Of a stretch of 49,744 bases of DNA, positions 25,882-34,199 are shown in pieces. The position numbers and the translations under genes are program-made. This DNA is from an uncultured Bacilli bacterium (GTDB taxonomy: Bacteria; Bacillota_I; Bacilli_A; RF39; UBA660): assembly GCA_947629035.1 (NCBI GenBank), contig CANRCE010000006.1:1-49744 (forward strand). Reading direction: 5' to 3'. Below the pieces are notes generated by a model. It did not search any database. It saw only the letters and a program-made list of their open reading frames with translations, and was not told where the DNA came from. Position 1 is the stretch's first letter. Every line of letters begins with the position of its first letter.

Positions 25882-26424
25882 TTGAATCTTAAACAAATTA
25901 AAATATTATCAGTTATTTTAATATTTTTTATTTCTTTTTTAGCTCATTTTGTTTATAATTATTTTCCAAATTTATTAATTTCTATTTTTTTCCCTGTTAA
26001 TGAAAGTATTTTTGAACATATGAAAATATTATTTACATCAATTCTATTGTATGGATTTATTGAATATTTTTTACTTATTAAAAACAATATTAATTTTAAT
26101 AATTTTAAATTTCAACTTTTCTTTACAGCTTTTATTAGCATACCTATCTATTTAATTATTTATCTTCCTATAAGATATTTTTGTAAGGAAAATTTTATTG
26201 TTTCTATCGGTCTTATGCTTTTTGTTTATGTAATTGTTGAAATTATTAGCTACTATATTTTAAAAGAAAAAGAGTATAGATTTGTAAATGATTTATCTAT
26301 ACCTTTAATTATTCTTTGTTATTTAATCTTTGGATACTTAACTTATTTTCCTTTTGAAAATTATTTATTTTATGATTTTTTAGAAAATAAATATAGTATT
26401 TCAGATTATAGATTAAATTTTTAA
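25882..26424 (+). CDS. DUF6512-like membrane protein
   Basis: About 180 aa with five hydrophobic segments. The segment HFVYNYFPN ... FFPVNESIFEHMKILF is the recognisable mark, shared with small Bacillota membrane proteins now called DUF6512. No function is known. The frame opens at GTG 25873, but this lies in AAGGTG; TTG 25882 is placed as in the other AGGTG-type starts of the window. The 3' end overlaps the end of ftsX by 12 nt in a convergent arrangement. Confidence 0.65.
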   Translation: MNLKQIKILSVILIFFISFLAHFVYNYFPNLLISIFFPVNESIFEHMKILFTSILLYGFIEYFLLIKNNINFNNFKFQLFFTAFISIPIYLIIYLPIRYFCKENFIVSIGLMLFVYVIVEIISYYILKEKEYRFVNDLSIPLIILCYLIFGYLTYFPFENYLFYDFLENKYSISDYRLNF

Positions 26425-27315
26425 ATATTTACGAACTGCACGCCAACTACCAAACATACCTACAACAACTCCGATTAGTAATAAGATTAATGAAGCATTG
26501 TAAACAAATGGCGTTGGTGATATTAATTTAGCAAGAGATGATGAGAATAATTTTCCATCAAAGAAACTATATAATGAATTATATCCATATATTGTTATAA
26601 TTATAGGTATTATTGAACCAAATATTCCAATGAATAATCCTTCAATAATAAATGGTATTTTAATTGAAGTATTTGAAGCTCCAACTAATCTCATTATCTC
26701 TATTTCTCTTCTTCTAGAGAAAATAGCAAGTTTTATCGTATTAGCTATTAAAAATGATGTTACAACAATTAAAGCTATTACTAAACCTATTGTTATTTTT
26801 TCAATGGCTTTAAATACGGTTATCAATTGATCTACCATTTCTTCACCATAATTAATGGTATTTATTTTATCCATTTTTCTAATTGTACTTACAGTTTCTT
26901 TTATTTTTTCAACATCTTTAACTTTCAACATATAACTATCAAGTAATGGATTAGTCTCATCAGTCCAACCATCTACGATGGAACTAAAAATATCATTTTG
27001 TTTTTTAGTTTCTTCAGCTGCTTCTTGCTTTGATTTAAATTCTAAACTGGCTACATTTCCTGTTTTTCTTATATCTTCAGCAATTTTTTGACGCTGGCTT
27101 TCTGTTGTATCTTTATCCAAGAAAATAACTACTGTTACATCTTTTCTAATTGATTCAGCAAAATTTTCAACATTATATGATAATACCAAGGCAACTGCTA
27201 CAACTATTAGAGTAATAGCGATACATGAAATAGAAGCAAGGGATAGAGAAAAATTTCTAATGACACTTTTTCCAGCATCACGAAAATATCTACTTATTGT
27301 TCTAAACAGTTTCAT
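26413..27315 (-). CDS. ftsX: Cell division ABC permease FtsX
   Basis: 300 aa. Four membrane helices (about 23-45, 170-195, 223-248, 268-290) and an extracellular domain between helices 1 and 2 (VTVVIFLDKDTTESQRQKI and onward), as in FtsX. With FtsE it controls peptidoglycan hydrolases at division or elongation. ATG 27315 is chosen: GAAAGGAAAG precedes it and the family start is near MKLFRTISRYFRDAGKS. It overlaps the ftsE end by 14 nt. Confidence 0.93.
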   Translation of the reverse strand: MKLFRTISRYFRDAGKSVIRNFSLSLASISCIAITLIVVAVALVLSYNVENFAESIRKDVTVVIFLDKDTTESQRQKIAEDIRKTGNVASLEFKSKQEAAEETKKQNDIFSSIVDGWTDETNPLLDSYMLKVKDVEKIKETVSTIRKMDKINTINYGEEMVDQLITVFKAIEKITIGLVIALIVVTSFLIANTIKLAIFSRRREIEIMRLVGASNTSIKIPFIIEGLFIGIFGSIIPIIITIYGYNSLYSFFDGKLFSSSLAKLISPTPFVYNASLILLLIGVVVGMFGSWRAVRKYLKI

Positions 27316-27997
27316 TATAATACTTTCCTTTCTCAATATCTTTTATTAGCTTTCCTTCTTCTAGCATAATTACTCTTTTTTTCATCTTATCTACAATATC
27401 TCTATCATGAGTTGCCATTATAATAGTTGTGCCCATTTTATTTATCTCATCTAATACTTTCATTATTTCCATTGATGTTTCAGGATCAAGATTACCTGTT
27501 GGTTCATCACAAATTAAAAGTTTTGGTTTGTTGGCAATTGCTCTTGCAATTACTACTCTTTGTTGCTCTCCTCCTGATAATTGATCAGGATATTGTCTTA
27601 CTTTATTTTTAAGTCCTACTAGTTCTAATACTTCCATAACTCTTTTATGAATTTCTTTTTTATCATAGGCAAAGACTTCCATAGCAAAAGCAACATTTTC
27701 ATAAACTGTTAATTTTGGTAACAATTTAAAATCTTGAAAGACAACACCTAGTTTTCTTCGAAGAATATAAACTTTTCCATTTCTTAATTTAGCTACATTA
27801 ATTCCACCTATAATTATTGAACCTTTATCAGGTTTTTCCTCACGATATAGCATTTTTATCAAAGTACTTTTTCCACTACCACTTGCTCCAATGACAAAAA
27901 CAAATTCTCCTTTTTTTATACTTAAGTTTAAGTCATATAAAGCTACGGTTCCTGTTTTATAGGTTTTTTCGACATCGCTAATTCTGATTAACTCCAT
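27302..27997 (-). CDS. ftsE: Cell division ATP-binding protein FtsE
   Basis: 231 aa ABC ATPase. Walker A GASGSGKST, Q-loop VFQDFKLLPKLTVYENV, signature LSGGEQQRVVIARAIA, Walker B LLICDEPTGNLD and H-loop ATHD are all intact. Partner of FtsX, encoded directly downstream with overlap. AAAGGTGG precedes ATG 27997. Confidence 0.95.
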   Translation of the reverse strand: MELIRISDVEKTYKTGTVALYDLNLSIKKGEFVFVIGASGSGKSTLIKMLYREEKPDKGSIIIGGINVAKLRNGKVYILRRKLGVVFQDFKLLPKLTVYENVAFAMEVFAYDKKEIHKRVMEVLELVGLKNKVRQYPDQLSGGEQQRVVIARAIANKPKLLICDEPTGNLDPETSMEIMKVLDEINKMGTTIIMATHDRDIVDKMKKRVIMLEEGKLIKDIEKGKYYNETV

Positions 27998-28085
27998 ACT
28001 TCTACCACCTTTTAACTTTATTAATTATAACATTATTTATATTTTTTTTAAATACTTTTTTCACAATTTACATATTTTCCCTTAA

Positions 28086-28982
28086 TTACTTAATACCAAT
28101 TACTTCATATGTATCTGTTATTAAAAAGAAAACATCATTATCTATTTCATTTATAACTTCTTTTAGTAAATAATATTCTCGTGTAGGTACGACACAAAAT
28201 AATATTTTTTTTCTATCGTTACTGTATCCTCCTTTAGCATCTATAACTGTTACTTCGTGATGCAAATTATTAGTAATAAATTCTTTTACTTGATAGTATT
28301 TATCTGTAACAATATAAAAAGCTTTATTTTTAGATATTCCTAAAATTACTTTATCAGTAACAACTGTAGCTATATATAAGGATATAACAGCATAAATGGC
28401 ACTAGTAAAACCAAAAGCAAAAATAGATATAGTTATGATTATTCCACTAATTATAAAACTAGATTTCCCAATACTTATTTTAAAATACTTATTAAATATT
28501 TGATATAAAATATTAAAGCCTCCAGTTGTAAATCCTCTTTTCATAATAAGACCCGTTGCAAATCCTGTTAAAATTCCTCCAAAAATCATTATAATAAAAA
28601 GACTTGTTCCATCAAAAGTAATATAATCAGCAAATATGGCTGTAGACTTTATAAAAAAAGGATATAAAATTGTACCCATAACACTTCTTAACGTCAATTT
28701 TAAATCAAGAAGAAAAAAACTTAATATTAGTAAAATTACTGATATAATAAAAATAAAAATACTAGGATCAAAAGTAAAATAATGCTTTGCTAATATAGAT
28801 AGACCTGAAGAGCCTATGGTTACTATATTATATCTTGCATAAAATAAATTAAATACTAAGGCTAAAATAAACATACCAAAGATGAAAAAGCAATATTCTT
28901 CTGGAGTATTTTTATTATTAATTTCAGCTATTATACTATCTATATCATCTTTATATTGTTGCTTTTTCTTTAATAATTTCAT
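28086..28982 (-). CDS. YitT family membrane protein
   Basis: 298 aa. Five to six helices in the first 200 residues (YitT_membrane), with the glycine-rich GILTGFATGLIMKRGFTTGGFNILYQI block, followed by a cytoplasmic DUF2179 domain (KAFYIVTDKYYQVKEFI, VIDAKGGYSNDRKKILFCVV). Transport role unproven. It overlaps its upstream paralogue by 4 nt (ATGA), so this is a tandem duplication in one operon. Confidence 0.9.
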   Translation of the reverse strand: MKLLKKKQQYKDDIDSIIAEINNKNTPEEYCFFIFGMFILALVFNLFYARYNIVTIGSSGLSILAKHYFTFDPSIFIFIISVILLILSFFLLDLKLTLRSVMGTILYPFFIKSTAIFADYITFDGTSLFIIMIFGGILTGFATGLIMKRGFTTGGFNILYQIFNKYFKISIGKSSFIISGIIITISIFAFGFTSAIYAVISLYIATVVTDKVILGISKNKAFYIVTDKYYQVKEFITNNLHHEVTVIDAKGGYSNDRKKILFCVVPTREYYLLKEVINEIDNDVFFLITDTYEVIGIK

Positions 28983-29884
28983 ACTTCTATACCTTCTTTA
29001 TTACTTACTTCATAAGAATCACATACTAAAAAGAAAATATTTTCATCAATTTGTTTTAGACCTTCTTTTACAACAAAATATTGTCTTGTAGGTACTACTG
29101 CTAACAAGAGCATTTGTTTATTTTCAGAATAGCCTCCTTTAGCATTAATTAAAGTTGTACCAACACCATCAATATGAAGTAAAAATTCTCTAATTTCTTG
29201 TTCTTTTTCTTTTTTAGCAACAATATAAAAAGCTTTTGAATTAGATATTCCTAACACTACTTTATCAGTAAGATAACTTATTATATATAAAACAATATAA
29301 CCATATAAAACAATTTCCCAACTAAAAGCTAATTTAGCACTTAATACCACTAAACCATCAACAAGTAACATTGACTTACCAATACTTATTTTTGTATATT
29401 TTGAAATAATTTGATTGACAATATCAGTTCCTCCAGTTGTAAAACCCGTTTTAAAAACAATTCCATAACCAATTCCTGTTAATACTGAACCACATATAGC
29501 TACAACAATAAGCTCAATATTACCAAGCTTAATATAAGGAACTAAATAGCTTGTTAAAGTTACCATAAGAGGAAATACTAAAGAACCAACAATAGAATTT
29601 TTTGTCTGTTTAAATCCTAACATTATAAAACTTAAAATCAACAATATGATATTAGAAATATAAATAAACATATTGGCATTTATTCCAAATTTATTTACGA
29701 CAATAGATAATCCACTTACTCCAAAACAAACAATATTATATTGTAAGAAAAAAACATTAAATGCTAAAGCTACGATAAAACAGCCAACAACAAGTAGTGC
29801 ATATCTTTTTACTAGATGTTTTTTATTTACTTTTTCAATTAAATTATTTATTTGTTTTTCGCGTCTTTTTTTAAAAAATATCAT
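28979..29884 (-). CDS. YitT family membrane protein
   Basis: 301 aa, same architecture as the next gene: YitT helices with VLTGIGYGIVFKTGFTTGGTDIVNQI, then DUF2179 (KAFYIVAKKEKEQEI, TTLINAKGGYSENKQMLLLAVV). The second position of the TGG block differs (TDIV here, FNIL in the paralogue). ATG 29884 overlaps the prfB stop (TAATG), and the GGAGG site lies inside prfB. Confidence 0.9.
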   Translation of the reverse strand: MIFFKKRREKQINNLIEKVNKKHLVKRYALLVVGCFIVALAFNVFFLQYNIVCFGVSGLSIVVNKFGINANMFIYISNIILLILSFIMLGFKQTKNSIVGSLVFPLMVTLTSYLVPYIKLGNIELIVVAICGSVLTGIGYGIVFKTGFTTGGTDIVNQIISKYTKISIGKSMLLVDGLVVLSAKLAFSWEIVLYGYIVLYIISYLTDKVVLGISNSKAFYIVAKKEKEQEIREFLLHIDGVGTTLINAKGGYSENKQMLLLAVVPTRQYFVVKEGLKQIDENIFFLVCDSYEVSNKEGIEV

Positions 29885-30973
29885 TACTTCCTCCTTAAGC
29901 TAGCAATGATAAAATCATCTAAATCCCCATCTAGAACTTTTTCAACATCGCTAGTTTCACACCCTGTATCATTATCCACAACTTTAGTATATGGACACAT
30001 TATATAGCTTCTTTTGGCCGAACCAAAACCAATTGTCATTTGCCCCTTTTTTAAATCATTTAACTGTTCTTGTTGCTTTTCTATTTCTAAATTATATAAT
30101 TTACTTTTTAATATTTTTAAAGCTTGTTCTTTATTTTGAATTTGACTTCTCTCATTTTGACACGTTACAACAATTCCTGTTTTTAAGTGTGTTATACGTA
30201 CAGCACTATCAGTCGTATTTACCCCTTGTCCACCAGGACCACTACTTCGGTATATATCTATTTTAAGATCATTTTCGTTAATATCTATTTCAATATTTTT
30301 ATCTATTTCTGGTGTAACTTCTACTGAAGCAAAAGATGTATGTCTTCTTTTACCAGCATCAAAAGGACTTATTCTAACTAAACGATGAACACCTTTTTCT
30401 CCTTTTAAATATCCATAAGCATTTTTACCTTTTACTAAAATCATAACCGATTTAATACCTACATCCAAAGGCTCTTTATCTAATTCTACTACTTCATAAT
30501 GTTTATTTTTTAAATATCTTAAATACATACGATAGAGCATATTTGCCCAATCACAGCTTTCTGTTCCACCTGCTCCAGGATGAATTTCTAAAATACAATT
30601 ATTAGCATCATATTCTGAAGAAAGATAAGTCTCTAATTCTATGTTTTCTACTTTTTTAGAAATTTCTACTAGTTCAGTTTCTATTAAATTTATCATTTCA
30701 TAATCTTCTGAAGTTATTAAATTTAAGGTTTCTATATTATTTTTTATTTGCTTTTCAACTTCAATAATTGGATCAATTGTATTTTTAAGATTGTTTGCCT
30801 CTTTTATAATTGAATCTGCCTTTTCTTTATCAGACCAAAAATTAGAATCATTTAGCTGATTATTTAACTGTTGCAATTTAGATATTTTATCTTCTAAGTC
30901 AAAGAGACCTCCTGATAGCTTGTATATTTTCTTCTACATCTTGATATTTTTTTTGTAACTCTTTAAGTTCCAT
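29884..30973 (-). CDS. prfB: Peptide chain release factor 2, with programmed +1 frameshift
   Basis: RF2 reads UAA and UGA. The main frame alone lacks the N-terminus; joining it to a 24-codon first frame gives about 362 aa, the normal length. The first frame starts at ATG 30973 (AGGTG site upstream), reads MELKELQKKYQDVEENIQAI then RRSL, and meets TGA at 30901-30899; the slip CTT-T-GAC enters the main frame as DLEDKISKLQQ. The codon-recognition SPF motif (VRISPFDAGKRR) and the GGQ motif (SSGPGGQGVN) are present. Cotranscribed with the two YitT genes. Confidence 0.97.
30898..30913 (-). promoter_or_regulatory. prfB programmed frameshift signal
   Basis: On the minus strand: AGGAGG (30913-30908), TCT, CTT, TGA, C. 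The internal Shine-Dalgarno is 3 nt from the slippery CTT, as in E. coli AGGGGG-TAT-CTT-TGA-C. Low RF2 makes the ribosome slip +1, giving autoregulation. Confidence 0.95.
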
Positions 30974-31057
30974 TTTATCACCTCATAGTTATCTATTATA
31001 AGTATATCGTATTTTTTAATAAAAGAAAAGAGATTTTTTTCGTTATTTTGAAAAAAA

Positions 31058-31084
31058 TTAGCAATTTAGCTTGACAATTGCTAA
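31058..31084 (+). promoter_or_regulatory. CIRCE-like operator of hsp20
   Basis: TTAGCAATT (31058-31066), 9-nt spacer, AATTGCTAA (31076-31084): perfect 9-bp arms with the N9 spacing of CIRCE (TTAGCACTC-N9-GAGTGCTAA), matching the outer TTAGCA/TGCTAA but not the inner CTC/GAG. It overlaps the -35 box. HrcA is the expected repressor (inferred). Confidence 0.65.
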
Positions 31085-31099
31085 AAACAGTGCTATTAT
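31071..31099 (+). promoter_or_regulatory. Promoter of hsp20
   Basis: TTGACA (31071-31076), 17-nt spacer, TATTAT (31094-31099). The leader holds two small hairpins (AAGGT/ACCTT near 31110, GTGCT/AGCAC near 31145). Confidence 0.85.
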
Positions 31100-31178
31100 T
31101 ATAACTGTAAGGTCAAAAACCTTCAAGGTATTATAATCAATTAGTGCTAAAGCACATTAAGATAAGGAAGTGATTGTT

Positions 31179-31586
31179 ATGATGTTAGTACCTAAAAAAA
31201 GAGAATGGGATTTATTTGATGATTTCTTTGATGATTCATTTATGAGTGATTATAAGCTTATGAAAACTGATATTAAAGAACATGATAAAAATTATGAATT
31301 AATTATTGACCTACCTGGATTTGATAAGAAAGATATTAATATTTATGTGGAAAATGGATATTTAAATATTAATGCCAAAACAAATTCTAGTAATGAAAAT
31401 GAAGAAAAAGGTAAATATCTTCGAAGAGAAAGATACGAAGGAGAATTTTCAAGAAGTTTCTTTATTGGCGAAGAAATTAGTGATGATGAAATAAATGCTT
31501 CTTTCAAAAATGGTATTCTTTCAATTTTTGTTCCTAAATTTGAAAAAAAGGTTGAAAATAAAAAATATATTGACATTAATGATTAA
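31179..31586 (+). CDS. Small heat-shock protein (Hsp20/alpha-crystallin)
   Basis: 135 aa chaperone that holds unfolded proteins. The alpha-crystallin domain covers about 30-125: NYELIIDLPGFDKKDINIYVENGYLNI, the GEFSRSFFIGEEI strand and AslKNGIL-type FKNGILSIFVPK. The C-terminal I-x-I anchor is weak. ATG 31179 after AAGGAAG is preferred to GTG 31170, which is in the ribosome site. Under a strong promoter with a CIRCE-like operator; closed by a UUCG terminator. Confidence 0.94.
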   Translation: MMLVPKKREWDLFDDFFDDSFMSDYKLMKTDIKEHDKNYELIIDLPGFDKKDINIYVENGYLNINAKTNSSNENEEKGKYLRRERYEGEFSRSFFIGEEISDDEINASFKNGILSIFVPKFEKKVENKKYIDIND

Positions 31587-31601
31587 ATATAAACAATCAG
31601 G

Positions 31602-31626
31602 AACTTGCTTCGGCAAGTTTTTTTTA
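31602..31626 (+). terminator. UUCG terminator of hsp20
   Basis: AACTTGC, TTCG tetraloop, GCAAGTT, then a run of T. Confidence 0.9.
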
Positions 31627-31709
31627 TGTAAAATGCTAAAATCATTGTAATATTTTATACAATTTGCTATAATTAGATTAGTCGTAATATAAGGGATGTG
31701 TGGTAGTAT

Positions 31710-33032
31710 ATGAAAAAAAGAAAATTAAGTGGACAAAAAATATTTTGTTTTATTAGTTTTATATTTTTGTTAGTTTGTTGTCTTTTTTATGGAGGAAGAT
31801 TTATTAAATTATATTTAGAAAATAATAAAAATGATGAAGATACTAATAATAAATTAGTTAGTACAATAATAGAAAACAGTAATGAAAACATGGTAAAAAA
31901 AGATGATACTTACTATTTTTATAAAAATGTATCAAATAACTATGTTAGCTATTCTAACTTAAAATGGAGAATTGTAAAAATACATGATAATAGTATAGTA
32001 TTAATAAGTGATAAAACTCTTACCAGTATTGCTTATAAAGAAGATTCTTCTTTTGAAAACTCTTATGTCAATAAATGGTTAAATTCTAGTAACGAAGATT
32101 ATTCTGGAATATTAGAAAATGTATTAAACAATAAAGAAAGCTATCTAATTAAAAATGATATATGTTTAGATAAAATCAATGATGTTAATAAAGTTAGTTG
32201 CAAAAACATTAATAGTGACTATTATATTGGTCTTTTATCTTTAGAAGATTATGTAAATACTGGAGCTAAAGAAAGTTTTATCAATAATGGAGAATATTTT
32301 TACCTATCAAATTTTAATGCCAATGACAAAGTTTGGTATATAAATGATGATGGTAAAGTTAGTACTTCAAATGGAACTGATGTTATAGGAATAAGAGCTG
32401 TTATTACTTTAAAACCTGACTTAAATTTTATAAGTGGTAATGGTACTTATGATGATCCTTATGTAATTGATAGTGAAAAAGGATTATTTGGCAGTTATGT
32501 AAAATTAGATGATGACATTTTTAGAATTTATAAAATTGAGGATAATATAGTTAAACTTGTACTAACAGATTATATTAAAGTTGATGGTAAAAATTTAGAA
32601 TACAAATATTCAAATACTGGCTATTATCATAATGATACAGTTTCTGGTACAATTGCTTATTATATGAATAAAACATATTTAAATAGTTTAAGTTATAATA
32701 AATATATAAAAGAGGTCAAGTGGTCTAATGGTATTCTAGGAAGTGAAAATGATTATGATTACACTAAAACATTAAGTAAAACAGTTCCAACAAAAGTTTC
32801 ACTTATCAGTTTAGGAGATATTATTTTAAATAACGAAAATGGTTTAAATAATTATTTTACTTCAACCGGTGTTACTAAAAATAGTAGCCTAGTTTATAGT
32901 ATCACAGATAATGCTAATCCTTATGGAAAAGTTTCTAGTTCTGCTTTAAATGTAGTTCCAGCAATTGCCATTGACAAAAGCCTTTTAACTAAAGGTAGTG
33001 GAAGTATTGATGACCCTTATGAAATGGAGTAG
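31710..33032 (+). CDS. Envelope protein with two DUF6273-like modules
   Basis: 440 aa. N-terminal membrane helix (about 11-31, IFCFISFIFLLVCCLFYGG), then a large outside part with an internal duplication. Module 1 covers about 65-250 (WRIVKIHDNSIVLISDKTL; ISLL-type LLSLEDYV; IGIRAVITLKPDL; GNGTYDDPYVID). Module 2 covers about 255-440 (FRIYKIEDNIVKLVLTDYI; SLISLGDIIL; NVVPAIAIDKSLL; GSGSIDDPYEME). The common DDPY end marks each unit. It resembles DUF6273-type surface domains, role unknown. Six bases separate it from the glycosidase gene, so they probably work together. Confidence 0.65.
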   Translation: MKKRKLSGQKIFCFISFIFLLVCCLFYGGRFIKLYLENNKNDEDTNNKLVSTIIENSNENMVKKDDTYYFYKNVSNNYVSYSNLKWRIVKIHDNSIVLISDKTLTSIAYKEDSSFENSYVNKWLNSSNEDYSGILENVLNNKESYLIKNDICLDKINDVNKVSCKNINSDYYIGLLSLEDYVNTGAKESFINNGEYFYLSNFNANDKVWYINDDGKVSTSNGTDVIGIRAVITLKPDLNFISGNGTYDDPYVIDSEKGLFGSYVKLDDDIFRIYKIEDNIVKLVLTDYIKVDGKNLEYKYSNTGYYHNDTVSGTIAYYMNKTYLNSLSYNKYIKEVKWSNGILGSENDYDYTKTLSKTVPTKVSLISLGDIILNNENGLNNYFTSTGVTKNSSLVYSITDNANPYGKVSSSALNVVPAIAIDKSLLTKGSGSIDDPYEME

Positions 33033-33038
33033 TTAATT

Positions 33039-34064
33039 ATGAATAAAAGAAAAAGAAAGAAAAAAATATACAAATCAACAATTATCTTTATTGTATTAGA
33101 TATTCTTGCTTTTACAGGTTTCTTTATTACATACGGACCTTTTAGTTATCTTAGAAACTTGTATGTTACCACTGCAATGAAAACAATGCATCATCAATAT
33201 TTAGCTTATGTTTTTTATAGTGAAGAAATGGTAGAAAATATAATGAGTAAAAACTATTTTGTTCCAATTGGAGAAGATGTAAATTTAGATGATATTACAA
33301 TAGATACAGCAGAGCAATCAAATTACAAAGATGATTATGAAAAAGAATTATTAACCAGAGACCCCGGTAATGATTTATACAAAGTTATTAATCTTAAAAT
33401 TGGAGGATCTGATGCATATCTAGTAGCAATTTATAAGCCTGATAAAGTTAAACTTATTTCTACTAAAAATTTCAATGTCGGTGGATATGGTGAAAGAGTA
33501 TCTACAATGTGTGATAGATATGGTGGAGTTGTTTGTATAAATGGTGGAGGTTTTGCTGACTACGGTATGGGTTCTGATATTCCAACTGGCATTGTTATCG
33601 AAGATGGCAAAATTACTTGGGGAAGTGAAGATACTATATCAAACGAATTAATTGGTATTACTGCTGATGGAAAGCTTAAACTTATGTCAAATACAACAGC
33701 TAAAGCAGCTTTAGATGCTGGAGTCACCGAAGCTTTAGAATTTGGTCCTTTCTTAATTGTTAATGGTAAACCTTTAGAAATTGTCGGAGATCCATGGGGA
33801 AAAGCTCCACGTGTAGCCATTGCTCAAACAAAAAAAGGTGTTATGATGTTTTTAGTCGTTGATGGAGAAAATTATATTAATGGAGCATCACTTAAAGAAA
33901 TGGTAGACACTTTGATTAAATATGGTGCTTATAACGCTGCAAATTTAGATGGTGGTCAATCTAGTAGTCTTGTAATAAATGGAAAATTATTTAACAACCC
34001 ACCAAGTGCTGCTAAAGCTCAAGGTGGAAGGTATGTTGTTACTGGTTTTGGATTAATTCCATAA
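33039..34064 (+). CDS. Phosphodiester glycosidase family protein (NAGPA domain)
   Basis: 341 aa. N-terminal membrane helix (about 12-35), then a NAGPA/phosphodiester glycosidase domain: VSTMCDRYGGVVCINGGGFA, PTGIVIEDGKI, FGPFLIVNGKPL, PRVAIAQTKKGVMMFLVVDG and AANLDGGQSSSLVING. Relatives remove sugars or sugar-phosphates from wall polymers or exopolysaccharide. Two Cys (CDRYGGVVC) flank the first motif and may form a disulfide. Second gene of a two-gene unit with a strong terminator at 34070. Confidence 0.9.
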   Translation: MNKRKRKKKIYKSTIIFIVLDILAFTGFFITYGPFSYLRNLYVTTAMKTMHHQYLAYVFYSEEMVENIMSKNYFVPIGEDVNLDDITIDTAEQSNYKDDYEKELLTRDPGNDLYKVINLKIGGSDAYLVAIYKPDKVKLISTKNFNVGGYGERVSTMCDRYGGVVCINGGGFADYGMGSDIPTGIVIEDGKITWGSEDTISNELIGITADGKLKLMSNTTAKAALDAGVTEALEFGPFLIVNGKPLEIVGDPWGKAPRVAIAQTKKGVMMFLVVDGENYINGASLKEMVDTLIKYGAYNAANLDGGQSSSLVINGKLFNNPPSAAKAQGGRYVVTGFGLIP

Positions 34065-34069
34065 AGAAA

Positions 34070-34106
34070 GCTATTGAATACAAAAAATATATTCAATAGC
34101 CTTTTT
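34070..34106 (+). terminator. Terminator after the glycosidase gene
   Basis: GCTATTGAATA (34070-34080) pairs with TATTCAATAGC (34090-34100), then CTTTTTC. Confidence 0.88.
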
Positions 34107-34199
34107 CTTTTTTATAAACAATTTATAAATAATATATAATTTAATTTTTATATCATTTTTTTAATCTATAAAACTATTCTAAAATTTGAAAATAACTGA

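Noticed and set aside
31100-31178. RNA thermometer in the hsp20 leader
   Set aside because: Two short hairpins exist, but neither pairs with the AAGGAAG ribosome site, so there is no support for a thermosensor.
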